Origin: CAIJMU01 sp035531315
GTDB taxonomy: Bacteria; Spirochaetota; Spirochaetia; Treponematales; Rectinemataceae
Length of the DNA stretch: 48,834 nucleotides
Direction of reading: 5' to 3'
Assembly: GCA_035531315.1 (NCBI GenBank)
Contig: DATKTD010000280.1
Coordinates: 1 to 48,834 of the forward strand
A model generated the notes under the pieces. That model saw nothing but the letters and a program-made list of their open reading frames with translations, searched no databases and was not told where the DNA came from. The position numbers and the translations under genes are program-made. Positions 17,429 through 26,102 of this stretch are shown here, in pieces; the stretch's first letter is position 1; every line of letters starts with the position of its first letter.

Positions 17429-19438
17429 TCATGGATTTTCCGCTAGCCTGCCGGAACCCTGTTCGGGATCGAGCGTTTCCCGCTCGCCCCTTCTCATCGG
17501 GAGGACCACACGGACGCGACCACCCTTTCCCGTAGAAACCTCGCAGCTTCCGCCACGCGATTTCGTGATACTCGTGATTATCTTGAATCCGAGCGATGAG
17601 AGCTCCTCCGTCGAGAATCCCTCGGGGAAGCCGGGCCCCCCATCCTCCACAGTCAGGACGAAGCCGGCCTCGGCATCCTCGATCGCCACATGCAGACTCC
17701 CCTGACCGTCTCGATCATAGCCGTGACGGAAGGCGTTCGCCGCGAGCTCGGCGAGCACGAGACCGAGATCTATGCAGTAGGAGGCGGGCACCCGCGTTTC
17801 GCGGCATTCGAGGCCGATACCGGCTTTCGCGTCCGTTCCGAGCCCCAAGGCGATGCGCTCGAGAAGCTCCCTCGCGTAATCGCGGAGATCGAGCCTGTCG
17901 TCGACGCCCGATTCATAGAGTTTCTCGTGCACCATGCTGATCGCCCGTATGCGATCGCGGAGCGAGGAAAGTGCCTTCGCCGCCGTTTCGTCGAGAACTC
18001 GATGGGATTGGAGGCCCGCGATGCTCGAAACCATCTGAAGACTGTTCTTGATGCGGTGATGTATCTCCTGGAGATGCGTCTCCTTTTCCGCGAGGAGGAG
18101 CTCCATATGCCCACGGGCCTCGCGATGGCCCTCGATTTCGCAGGAGAGCAGCTCGTTGGAGCGCCTGAGCTCCTCGGACAGGCGTTCGATGTCGTCGAAG
18201 GCCAGCGAAAAGCGCCGCGAAAGAACGAAGTCCTCGAGCAGCATGAAGAGGGCCATCGCCGAAGGGAGGATATTGAAACTCGATATCATGAAGGACGAAA
18301 ACAGCATGTCGTTTATGGCGGCGAGGACGACGATGGCGCTGGCGAGGAGGAGGATAAACCCTCCCGGGCGCTTCCTGACGGCGGCCTTGGCCAGGATGAG
18401 GATGCCGACACAGACGATGAGGATGAAGGCGATCGGGTAATAATAGGTGATCGTGCTCGTAAGCAGCGGCAGGGGGGCCCAGGGGATGAAGAAGGCGAAG
18501 GGCATGTGTGGAAGCAAAAGGAGCCACAGGAGTCTGCGGCTGATTTCGGCCGAGAAGACCGAAAAGAAGAAGAGCGTCGCGAAGGGAATCGTGAGATATG
18601 CGGTCAGGTATTCGAGGCGGATGAGGGCACCGAAGGGGATGTCGGGAAATATGTCGACGATGCTGTACTCGCCCGTGGCGAGGGAGCGCAGGGCGACGAG
18701 GAGGGCGAAGACGCAGAAATAAAGATAGCTCCTGTCGCGCGGTCGATGGATGAAGAGGATGAGGGCATGGACCGCCATGGCGGCTAGGGCTGTCGCGAGG
18801 CCGATGGCGAAGGCCTGGTTGAAAAAACGGGCCGAGACGAGCCTCTCGGTCCTCCCGATCTCGATGGGCCTCCAGAGCCCCCCCGAACGGTACTCGTGGT
18901 TCGACACCTGGATGAGAATCTCGAGGCTGCCATCCCGGCTTTCCGGCAGGGGGACCACGCTCGGTCGGTATGCGGGCTTTGCGAGACGGGGATCGAAGGC
19001 AGGCCTTCCCGCAGCGCCGATCAGCCGGCCATCCGCGAATAGCGAGAAGGCCGTGGAAACGGTCGTGAAGCGCAGGGCAAGATCGCTGGAATCGGGGGGC
19101 AGGAGGAGCCTGAGGCGGTAGGTCGCAGCCCCCTGCCCCATCGCCCCTCCCGCCTCGGCACCCGCCCAGCGGTCCGGAACGTTATGTGGTACGAAATTCC
19201 CGCCTGCCGCGGCCTCGGCCGGACTGTAGAGCCTCCCCGAGGCGAAAAGCCATGCCCCGACAAGGGATAGCGGACCCCGGTCGAAATCCCAGCCTCGGAG
19301 ATCGATGACGCCGTCGACCGCGCGCGGGACGTCCCCATGGAGGGAATCGCCGCAGGCGAAGAGCGCGACGACGGCGAGGATGGCGAGGGCGAAGGTTTTG
19401 AAAACTACGCTACGCCCGACACGCGAAGGCGGAAGCAT
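17429..19438 (-). CDS. 7TMR-DISM sensor histidine kinase (HisKA_2 type)
   Basis: A 669-residue membrane kinase. The ATG at 19438 is chosen because a -10 box (TATACT) ends six bases before it; the frame is open to 19501 but without a ribosome site. A signal segment (TFALAILAVVALFACG) leads to a periplasmic beta domain (VIDLRGWDFDRGPLSLVGAW) of the 7TMR-DISM type. Seven hydrophobic helices span about residues 195-395. A short coiled coil precedes the phosphoacceptor motif IHHRIKNSLQMVSSIAGLQ. The ATPase domain has the N box LAELAANAFRHGYD, G1 VEDGGPGFPEGF and G2 SLGFKIITSITKSRGG. The partner is the REC-PAS-PP2C protein just downstream. The sensed ligand is unknown; such domains often bind carbohydrate-like molecules. 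Confidence 0.92.
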   Translation of the reverse strand: MLPPSRVGRSVVFKTFALAILAVVALFACGDSLHGDVPRAVDGVIDLRGWDFDRGPLSLVGAWLFASGRLYSPAEAAAGGNFVPHNVPDRWAGAEAGGAMGQGAATYRLRLLLPPDSSDLALRFTTVSTAFSLFADGRLIGAAGRPAFDPRLAKPAYRPSVVPLPESRDGSLEILIQVSNHEYRSGGLWRPIEIGRTERLVSARFFNQAFAIGLATALAAMAVHALILFIHRPRDRSYLYFCVFALLVALRSLATGEYSIVDIFPDIPFGALIRLEYLTAYLTIPFATLFFFSVFSAEISRRLLWLLLLPHMPFAFFIPWAPLPLLTSTITYYYPIAFILIVCVGILILAKAAVRKRPGGFILLLASAIVVLAAINDMLFSSFMISSFNILPSAMALFMLLEDFVLSRRFSLAFDDIERLSEELRRSNELLSCEIEGHREARGHMELLLAEKETHLQEIHHRIKNSLQMVSSIAGLQSHRVLDETAAKALSSLRDRIRAISMVHEKLYESGVDDRLDLRDYARELLERIALGLGTDAKAGIGLECRETRVPASYCIDLGLVLAELAANAFRHGYDRDGQGSLHVAIEDAEAGFVLTVEDGGPGFPEGFSTEELSSLGFKIITSITKSRGGSCEVSTGKGGRVRVVLPMRRGERETLDPEQGSGRLAENP

Positions 19439-19444
19439 GGACGG

Positions 19445-19450
19445 AGTATA
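19445..19450 (-). promoter_or_regulatory. -10 box placed for a leaderless kinase transcript
   Basis: TATACT on the minus strand ends six bases before the ATG at 19438, and no Shine-Dalgarno sequence is present. The -35 is not clear. Confidence 0.45.
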
Positions 19451-19531
19451 GCATCTTTTCCCCGAAAGGCTATCGTCGCGGCAGGGGCATCGGACTTGCA
19501 CCGATTGGGCCTAACGTGCCCTCCGCGGGGC

Positions 19532-21589
19532 TCAGTGAACGGCGGAGACCCTTCCCTCCCCATCACCCCGAGACTCCGTCTTGCCCCTTAGCTTCAGGCT
19601 GGGAATCATTATGACCGAGACAAGAAGGGCGAACATCAAGAATATGCCGTAGTACCAAACCTTTCCGACTCCGTCGGCGAAGGAGGCCTTCATGCCTTCC
19701 ACGGTTTTATCCGCCACGCTCGTCTTCGCCGTCTCGAGGGCGGTATGGACGGCCTTCGATGCCGCCGCGCTCGCGGCATCCTCGACGGCAGCTTTCCGCG
19801 CATCGATCTCGGCCTTCACGGCCGGGAGTTGGCTCGCGCGGACAGCCGCGGGGGCGGCGGCCAGCCGGAGAAGCATGTCACGCGCGGCGTTTGGGATGGA
19901 GGATCCAAGACCCGGGCCGCCGCCGGTGGCCTGTGCATCGGCATCGAGGAGGCGGCCAAGGTCCCTTCCATCGCCCCTTGCCACATCGGAGACGAGGGCC
20001 TCGAAGGCCGCATCGATCTGCATCGAGGGAGTGCCCGCCTTGAGCCTGTCCTTGTATTCGGCCGGAAGACTGGGGTCCGCGAGGATGGCATCGAGGGCTG
20101 TCCTGGCGTCGGCGCCTCGAAGGGTAAATAGCCTGTCGAACTTGGCGATAGTGTCGTCGAAACCGGCGATAATCGCCGACTTGATTTCCGCGGGCCCGTC
20201 GCCCAGGGAGCTGGACTGCCCGCCCGGCATCTTCGAGACATCGATACCGTGCCGGGGCAGGGCATCAGCGAGAGTCTGGTTGAATACCACGCCAAGGACG
20301 GCAGCGCAAATCACCGAACCGATCTGCCGATTGAACTGTATCGCGCTCGTAGCCTGTCCGATCTTGCGAGGCTCCACCGCGTTCTGGCTCGCCAAGGCGA
20401 AGACGGACTGGGCCGGGCCGAATCCAATACCTACTATGAACATATAGAGGACGACCTGCCAGTAAGGCGTATCGGTCGTGAGGGTGCTCATAAGATAGAA
20501 CGAAACGATCGAGACGACGGCGCTGAAGAGCATGAAGCCCTTGTATTTGCCGATCTTCGTGATGAGTGGACCCGAGGCGGTAGAAGCGAGGACCACTCCC
20601 ATCGAAAGGGGGATGATGCTCACGCCGGCTCCGGTGGCGCTCACGCCCTGGGCGAAGACCATATAGATCGGCAGGAATATGATGATCGCCATGAAGCCGC
20701 CGCCGAAGAAGAAGCTGGCGACGCTGCTCCAGGTGAAGACCTTGTTGGCGAAAAGCCTGAGATCGAGGATCGGATGCCTCGCCTTGAGGGAATGCACGAT
20801 CCAAAGGCTCATGAATAGGGTTGAGACCAGGAGAAGGCCGAGCACCTGGAAGCTACCCCAGGGATACTGCGTCTTGTCGAGCTGGAGGGCGAGGATGAGG
20901 GGAGCGAAGCCCGCCAGCATCAGGGCCGCGGAAAGGATATCGAACTCGTGGGTGTCGTCTTTGGGGTGATAGTGCGGCATCTTCGTGACGAGGAACCAGA
21001 GCGCGACCGCCCCGATAGGCACGTTGACGTAAAAGACCCACCTCCAGCCCGAAACGCCGGGGAGCCAGGAGCCCGCATTGTCGGTCAGGAAGCCGCCGAC
21101 GAGGGGGCCGAAGATGCTCGAAAGACCGAAGACGGCCCCGAAGACGCCCGATATCTTCGCTCGGTCCCGGGGAGGATAGAGGTCCGAGACGATGATGAAA
21201 GCGAGGGCGAAGAGACCCGCGCTGCCGAAGCCCTGCACTGCGCGGAAAAGGATTAGCTGGTTCATTCCATCGCCAAGGATGGGAAGGGTCCCCCATTCTC
21301 CGGAAATACCGCACAGCGCGGAACCGATGAGGAAGAGAACGACGCTTCCGATCTCGAGGATTCGCCGCGACATGATGTCGGAAAGCTTCCCATAAATCGG
21401 GATGAGGAGGGTCGACACGAGGAGGTAGGCGGTCGTAACCCAGGTAAAGCGCTCGATGCCATGGAGCTCGGCGACCACCTTGGGCATGGCCGTGGCGACG
21501 ATGGTTTGGTCCAAGGCGCCGAGAAACATCGCGAGCGCTATGCCTATGACGGTATAGGACCTGCTTTTGGATTCGGAGTTGTCATTCAT
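19532..21589 (-). CDS. DHA2-type (14-helix) major facilitator drug exporter with a large loop
   Basis: A 685-residue proton-driven exporter of the EmrB/QacA type. The ATG at 21589 is preceded by a promoter whose -10 ends eight bases upstream; the frame upstream is open but lacks any start signal. The N-terminal helix carries the family marker LGALDQTIVATAMPKV. Motif A is seen in YGKLSDIMSRR, and motif C in GAVFGLSSIFGPLVGGFL. After helix 13 (IGSVICAAVLGVVFNQTL, about residue 440) comes an extracytoplasmic stretch of roughly 180 residues rich in Ala and Asp, and then the last helix VWYYGIFLMFALLVSVIMI. Family members often have a loop here, but this length is unusual. Substrate unknown; there is no regulator or membrane-fusion gene next to it. 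Confidence 0.9.
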   Translation of the reverse strand: MNDNSESKSRSYTVIGIALAMFLGALDQTIVATAMPKVVAELHGIERFTWVTTAYLLVSTLLIPIYGKLSDIMSRRILEIGSVVLFLIGSALCGISGEWGTLPILGDGMNQLILFRAVQGFGSAGLFALAFIIVSDLYPPRDRAKISGVFGAVFGLSSIFGPLVGGFLTDNAGSWLPGVSGWRWVFYVNVPIGAVALWFLVTKMPHYHPKDDTHEFDILSAALMLAGFAPLILALQLDKTQYPWGSFQVLGLLLVSTLFMSLWIVHSLKARHPILDLRLFANKVFTWSSVASFFFGGGFMAIIIFLPIYMVFAQGVSATGAGVSIIPLSMGVVLASTASGPLITKIGKYKGFMLFSAVVSIVSFYLMSTLTTDTPYWQVVLYMFIVGIGFGPAQSVFALASQNAVEPRKIGQATSAIQFNRQIGSVICAAVLGVVFNQTLADALPRHGIDVSKMPGGQSSSLGDGPAEIKSAIIAGFDDTIAKFDRLFTLRGADARTALDAILADPSLPAEYKDRLKAGTPSMQIDAAFEALVSDVARGDGRDLGRLLDADAQATGGGPGLGSSIPNAARDMLLRLAAAPAAVRASQLPAVKAEIDARKAAVEDAASAAASKAVHTALETAKTSVADKTVEGMKASFADGVGKVWYYGIFLMFALLVSVIMIPSLKLRGKTESRGDGEGRVSAVH

Positions 21590-21597
21590 GGAGGAGC

Positions 21598-21627
21598 AAT
21601 ATAGCGAAATAGCGAAGCGATGTTCAA
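21598..21627 (-). promoter_or_regulatory. Promoter of the MFS exporter, predicted leaderless
   Basis: On the minus strand TTGAAC (21622-21627), an 18-base spacer and TATATT (21598-21603) form a good promoter. TATATT ends eight bases before the ATG at 21589, and the intervening GCTCCTCC is not a ribosome site. Confidence 0.55.
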
Positions 21628-21744
21628 TCAAAGGCCACGGAAAGGAGGCGATTCCCGGCAGGCACACCACGGCCGCGGACCGAGGCGGAGCTAGCCTCGA
21701 AGTCGCGGCGGAGGCGGAGCGCCGCCAAGGCGCTCCGCCGGGCA

Positions 21745-23175
21745 TCACTTCTTTGGCTTGCGCTGGAAGAGAGTGTAGAGCTTGAGCCCCACCGGTATTT
21801 TATTGACTCCGGGGATGAAGGGAATGGCGGCGAGAAGGATCACGAGAATGCCCAGGATATAGGCGCCGTCGCGATCGCCATTGTCGTCCTGCGCGAGAAT
21901 CGTCTTGTTGAGCAGGCCAATGGGGGCCAGCCACCAGGCGCCGGGTCTTCCGTTCTCTTCCTCGCGGAGCATGCCCCACTGTTCGGTGAGCATATGGAGC
22001 TTGTCGGCCTTGTCCTCGAGGACGCCGAGGTCGGAGAGGAAACGGAGCTGATAGGTATTGTCACCCACCGTGCTCATCCCCCTGAGGGCGCTGTCGTACC
22101 AGCCCGAGGCGGCGAGAGAGGTCAGGCGTTTGACCACGCCGATCAGCTTGTTGTCCGCTTCCTTGACGCCCGTCTTGTTGTCCCCGAAGAAGTCGACAGC
22201 CCCGTCGACGAGTTTCTTCTGGTCATCCGCGGAAAGGGCCTCGATCGCGGCAAGGTCGTCCACTACCTGCCCCGAAGCGACTATCTGCTTCCATGGCGTA
22301 TCGACGAAGACGGTCCTCGTGTCGAAGGTGTAAGGCTGGATGTTGTCCGAGTAGCCCGTGGTAAGGCCACGCCCGTCGGGATCGGCGCCGATCTGCTCGA
22401 GCCTTCCAAACTCGCCGGCGAGCGTCTGCGAGACGAGGGCCGGATCGCTCGTGGCCACTTCCGCGATGGTGACGGGCTTGAGATAGGGCGAGGGGAGGAA
22501 GATCGCCAGGAGGACAATCAACACGACCACGGCGCCGCCCCTCATGAAGAGGACGACATGGTTGGCCTTCTCCATGCGATATTCCACATCCGGCCTTGCC
22601 GGCGTCGCGATGCCGAGGAATCGGACGAGGGTGTAGTGGAGGGCTAACACGCCGATGATCACGAGGGGAACGATCGCCACGTGGATACCGAAAACCTTGA
22701 GTTCATTGAGAGGGTTGATCCACCAGCCGAGCCCGGAACCATTGAAGAAGTCGGCGCCTTGGAGTGCCCGCCACTGGGTCGAAAAGTCGCCTCTCAGGGC
22801 ATAGCCCAGCTCGGTCTCGATGAGGGCGAAAAAGAACATAACAACACCCAAGATCCAGGTGATACGCCTCGGCCCCCTGTATCCCGCCGTGAAAAAGACC
22901 ACGACAAGATGCAGGAGGATGAAGACGATGAAAGCCTGTGTCGACCAGAGATGGAGACTCCGGAAAAAGACTCCCGCGGGCTTGGTCAGCCACCAGGAGG
23001 ATCCGAAGAAGACCTCGACCACTCCCGTTATCACGAGCATGGCGAAACTCGTGGCCGCGAGGAATCCGAGGGAATAGAAGAAGCGATTCGCGTAATGCGG
23101 CGCTTCGTCTATCATGAGATTCGAGAATTGCGGACCGAGCTTCTTTTCGCCCGGCTGCGAGCCGTCTGTGGCCAT
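21745..23175 (-). CDS. Cytochrome b/b6-type di-haem membrane protein with an extra C-terminal domain
   Basis: A 476-residue integral membrane protein. The ATG at 23175 follows AGGAGGT. The N-terminal half has four hydrophobic helices with the cytochrome b pattern of paired histidines: SLHLWSTQAFIVFILLHLVV for helix B and FGIHVAIVPLVIIGVLALHY for helix D, consistent with two haems b. A fifth helix (GGAVVVLIVLLAIFL) is followed by about 180 residues of soluble domain without a CxxCH motif. A last helix (YILGILVILLAAIPFIPGV) and a basic tail complete it. Known relatives transfer electrons between quinol and a partner, often a Rieske protein or multihaem cytochrome c. Neither is encoded in this window, so the partner is unknown. 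A transcript probably starts in the AT-rich region upstream. Confidence 0.87.
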   Translation of the reverse strand: MATDGSQPGEKKLGPQFSNLMIDEAPHYANRFFYSLGFLAATSFAMLVITGVVEVFFGSSWWLTKPAGVFFRSLHLWSTQAFIVFILLHLVVVFFTAGYRGPRRITWILGVVMFFFALIETELGYALRGDFSTQWRALQGADFFNGSGLGWWINPLNELKVFGIHVAIVPLVIIGVLALHYTLVRFLGIATPARPDVEYRMEKANHVVLFMRGGAVVVLIVLLAIFLPSPYLKPVTIAEVATSDPALVSQTLAGEFGRLEQIGADPDGRGLTTGYSDNIQPYTFDTRTVFVDTPWKQIVASGQVVDDLAAIEALSADDQKKLVDGAVDFFGDNKTGVKEADNKLIGVVKRLTSLAASGWYDSALRGMSTVGDNTYQLRFLSDLGVLEDKADKLHMLTEQWGMLREEENGRPGAWWLAPIGLLNKTILAQDDNGDRDGAYILGILVILLAAIPFIPGVNKIPVGLKLYTLFQRKPKK

Positions 23176-23249
23176 CGAGACCTCCTATAAACAGATATCC
23201 CGCCTTGCGGCGGTCTCCTTATGGAATATGGCACAGACATAGATCGCGT

Positions 23250-23338
23250 TGCGCTATTTTTTATTAATTTATTTGTAATTATAAATTCATTTATTATCCA
23301 TACCGATCGACTATTAAAAGCATTATGATCGATTATAA
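23250..23338. promoter_or_regulatory. AT-rich control region upstream of the cytochrome b gene
   Basis: About 90 bases of very AT-rich sequence break the GC-rich background between the membrane protein gene and the cytochrome b gene. They include a near-palindrome, TTATGATCGATTATAA, at 23323-23338, which overlaps the upstream gene's stop codon. The region is the only candidate promoter/operator for the cytochrome gene. No regulator can be named from sequence. Confidence 0.45.
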
Positions 23339-24481
23339 GGCAATTGTACCCGAAATTCCCAAAGCCGGGGAATCTCCCGCGAACACCGGATAGATGGCCA
23401 TTCCCAGACGTGAAGTCCCCTTTCGCTCTTCGGCCATTCCTCGGGTGAGGACGGCCGCGACGGTCTGCCCCGATAGGGCGCCGGCGATCATGATGAGGCT
23501 CGGTACTCTCGAATCGAGGGAGGAGGCGAGGCCTTCAGCGATCATGTTGATTCCGGCCCCGAAAAGGATGCCGGCGATCCCGCCCACCGAAATGAGGCCC
23601 GAACGATAGGCGCTCCAGCCGAGCCGATCCCAGGTCATGGCCCCTGCGGCAAGAGCCCCATCGCCGGCGACGACGAGCACCGTGGCAAGAAGTTTGGAAT
23701 CCTGGGTCTGTACGAGGCCTTCCATAATTGCAAATGCATAATAGAGGGACCAGGCGGAGGCCTGGGCGGCGAAGGCCGCCCGCCCCAAAGAAGGCTCTTC
23801 CGGGCCAATAAGAGCCCAACTAAGGCCCCTTCCCGCCAGCAGCGCAGCGGAAAGCCCCAGAAACTCGATGCGATCGCGCGCTGGAATCGCTGCGGTCAAG
23901 TCCACGACCGCGTTCGGGTCGTAGGGAGGCATCGGGTAGTAGGCATCGTAGAGGAGGAACCAAGACATCGCCGACAGGGCCGTCACGCTCTCGATCCATA
24001 GCTCTCTGGCCAGGGAAAAATCGCCTTCCTTCGACATGAGCCAGGCCGATGCGAGCCCAAGGCCAGCCCCGCCTAGGTAGAGGGCACCGTTGGCCGCCTG
24101 GTTCGTGATCTGGTAACCGATCAAATATGATGGCACCAAGGCGGAAATCGCTGTGCCGGTAATCATATTGCCAATATAGAAAGGAACGATGCCAGAGGTG
24201 TCGCGGAGCCTCGCATAGCGGGCCATCATCGCCTCGGCCTTGGCGACGAAGGGCGAGGACGGCCATGAGCTCGCCAGCTTTCGCCTATCGTCCTCGGCCC
24301 GGGCAAAGTCGCCGGCCAGCAAACTCTCGAGGAGATCCGCATAGATAGCGGCATCTTCGGCTCCAGCCGACGCGATCACGGAAGGCGGAAATGAGGAATC
24401 GTTTTCCCCGTCCTGGGCGAACAGCTCCGCCCCCCCCAGGATCATGGACAGGATCAGGTAAAAATACGGCAAGCGGAACAT
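23333..24481 (-). CDS. Exported or integral membrane protein of unknown function
   Basis: A 382-residue protein that I do not recognise. The ATG at 24481 has AAGGAGG about five bases upstream. It begins with a signal-like segment (FYLILSMILGGAELFAQDG), then about 70 soluble residues (TPR-like: LLESLLAGDFARAEDDRRKLA). A series of moderately hydrophobic Gly/Ala-rich helices follows (ALYLGGAGLGLASAWLM, GGIAGILFGAGINMIAEGL, LIMIAGALSGQTVAAVL). The order of a short repeat domain followed by small-residue helices resembles spirochaetal membrane proteins of unknown role. It is encoded upstream of the cytochrome b gene on the same strand, separated by an AT-rich control region, so a link between the two is possible but unproven. 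Confidence 0.7.
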   Translation of the reverse strand: MFRLPYFYLILSMILGGAELFAQDGENDSSFPPSVIASAGAEDAAIYADLLESLLAGDFARAEDDRRKLASSWPSSPFVAKAEAMMARYARLRDTSGIVPFYIGNMITGTAISALVPSYLIGYQITNQAANGALYLGGAGLGLASAWLMSKEGDFSLARELWIESVTALSAMSWFLLYDAYYPMPPYDPNAVVDLTAAIPARDRIEFLGLSAALLAGRGLSWALIGPEEPSLGRAAFAAQASAWSLYYAFAIMEGLVQTQDSKLLATVLVVAGDGALAAGAMTWDRLGWSAYRSGLISVGGIAGILFGAGINMIAEGLASSLDSRVPSLIMIAGALSGQTVAAVLTRGMAEERKGTSRLGMAIYPVFAGDSPALGISGTIAL

Positions 24482-24593
24482 AACCCCTCCTTGGCGAAAG
24501 AGTTTCCACGCCGCGAAAATACGGATACAAGATTAATTATAGCTTGAAATGACCATAGGCGCGATTCTCGTGGCCTCACGACTGCGTATCGCC

Positions 24594-24633
24594 AAAAGCA
24601 AGAAGACCGTCCCAAATGGGACGATCTTCTTGC
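24594..24633 (-). terminator. Strong terminator closing the glycine cleavage operon
   Basis: Read on the minus strand, a 16-base stem with one mismatch (arms 24618-24633 and 24598-24613, loop of four) is followed by TTTT. A second perfect hairpin (GGGCCGC / GCGGCCC, 24634-24651) lies just before it, between gcvPB and the terminator. Confidence 0.8.
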
Positions 24634-24668
24634 GGGCCGCTTGCGCGGCCCGAGAGTCGGCGCGCCTC

Positions 24669-26102
24669 TCAGTTCCTAAAGCACAGTCCCGGGTTCCGCG
24701 CCGCGCCGACTTCATCCAAACGGCCGCCGGGGGGGGTGGTGGGGGCGTTATGGAGGAGCTCGGGATTGCTCACGGCCTCCTGGGCGATCTTGGCGAGCAC
24801 GTCAGCGAAGGCGTCGAGGCTTTCCTTGTCCTCGGTCTCCGTGGGTTCGATCATGATCGCCTCGGGAACGATGAGGGGGAAGTAGATTGTCGGCGGATGG
24901 AAGCCGTAGTCGATGAGGCGCTTGGCGATGTCCAGCGTATGCACGCCGGGGGCGATATCGCCCATCGCGACGAACTCGTGCATGCAGCGCCTCGGATACT
25001 TGACCTTGTAGCTCTTCTCGACCTTGACCTTGAGATAGTTTGCGTTCAGCACGGCGTTTTCCGCGAGCCTGCGGAAACCGGTCGCGCCGAGCATCCGCAC
25101 GTAGACAAATGCCCGGACGAGGACCCCGAAGTTGCCGTAGAAGGACTTGACCCTGCCTATGGATTTCGTGGGCATTGTGAGAATGAATCCCTCGCCTTTT
25201 TTCGCGACGATGGGACCGGGGAGGAAATCCGCGAGTTCCTTGCTCACGCCGACGAAGCCCGCGCCGGGTCCGCCGCCGCCGTGGGGCGTCGAGAAGGTCT
25301 TGTGCAGGTTGAAGTGCATCACGTCGATGCCGGAATGCCCCGGTTTGAACACGCCCGTCACCGCGTTCATGTTGGCGCCGTCGCCGTATACGAGGCCGCC
25401 CGCCGCGTGGACGAGCCTCGCGATCTCCTCGATATTGCGATCGAAGAGGCCCAAGGTGTTGGGATTGGTGATCATGATTCCCGCGACGGTGTCGTCCAAG
25501 GCGGCCTTGAGGGCCGCGAGGTCGACGCCGCCCTCCGCGTCGGAGGGAATCGGGACGGTCGTAAAGCCGGCCATGGTGCAGGTGGCGGGGTTGGTGCCGT
25601 GGGCCGAGTCGGGGATGAGGACCTTGGTGCGCTTGTGGTCGCCACGCGACTGGTGCCAGGCCCGGATCACGAAGACGCCCGAGAGTTCGCCGTGGGCGCC
25701 GGCCGCCGGCTGGAGACTGCCGGCCGCGAAACCGCCGATCTCGCAGAGGCTTTCCTGCAGACGATACATCAGCTCGAGGGCGCCTTGGCTGAATTCGTCG
25801 CCGGCGAGGGGATGGGCGTCGCGCCAACCGCGCAGTCCGGCCGCCTGCTCGTTGATCTTCGGGTTGTACTTCATCGTGCAGGAACCGAGGGGATAGAAAT
25901 GGGTATCGATCGAGTAGTTCTTTTGCGAAAGGCGCGTAAAGTGCCGGATGACCGAAAGCTCGTCAACCTCGGGAAGCTTGAGGCTCTCGCGCGCCAGCTC
26001 GCGGGGAAGCGGCGTCGCGGGCACGTCGCAGGTCGGCAGGGAAACGCCGATGCGACCGGGTGAAGACATCTCGTAAATGAGTTTTTCGGGCGCGAGATTC
26101 AT
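24669..26102 (-). CDS. gcvPB: Glycine dehydrogenase (decarboxylating) subunit 2, P-protein beta
   Basis: A 477-residue subunit of the split P-protein, which decarboxylates glycine with pyridoxal phosphate and passes the aminomethyl group to GcvH lipoate. The start is the ATG at 26102, overlapping the gcvPA stop by ATGA. The PLP lysine is in MHFNLHKTFSTPHGGGGPG. Other markers are YSIDTHFYPLGSCTMKYNP near the N-terminus and IPDSAHGTNPATCTMAGF. It is the last gene of gcvT-gcvH-gcvPA-gcvPB, and a terminator follows. The reaction feeds NADH through a lipoamide dehydrogenase that is not in this window, and one-carbon units through GcvT. Confidence 0.96.
   Translation of the reverse strand: MNLAPEKLIYEMSSPGRIGVSLPTCDVPATPLPRELARESLKLPEVDELSVIRHFTRLSQKNYSIDTHFYPLGSCTMKYNPKINEQAAGLRGWRDAHPLAGDEFSQGALELMYRLQESLCEIGGFAAGSLQPAAGAHGELSGVFVIRAWHQSRGDHKRTKVLIPDSAHGTNPATCTMAGFTTVPIPSDAEGGVDLAALKAALDDTVAGIMITNPNTLGLFDRNIEEIARLVHAAGGLVYGDGANMNAVTGVFKPGHSGIDVMHFNLHKTFSTPHGGGGPGAGFVGVSKELADFLPGPIVAKKGEGFILTMPTKSIGRVKSFYGNFGVLVRAFVYVRMLGATGFRRLAENAVLNANYLKVKVEKSYKVKYPRRCMHEFVAMGDIAPGVHTLDIAKRLIDYGFHPPTIYFPLIVPEAIMIEPTETEDKESLDAFADVLAKIAQEAVSNPELLHNAPTTPPGGRLDEVGAARNPGLCFRN

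Noticed and set aside
24549..26063. Plus-strand open frame of 504 codons
   Set aside because: It lies opposite gcvPB, has no ribosome site and its product has no fold-like pattern. It is a shadow of a GC-rich gene.
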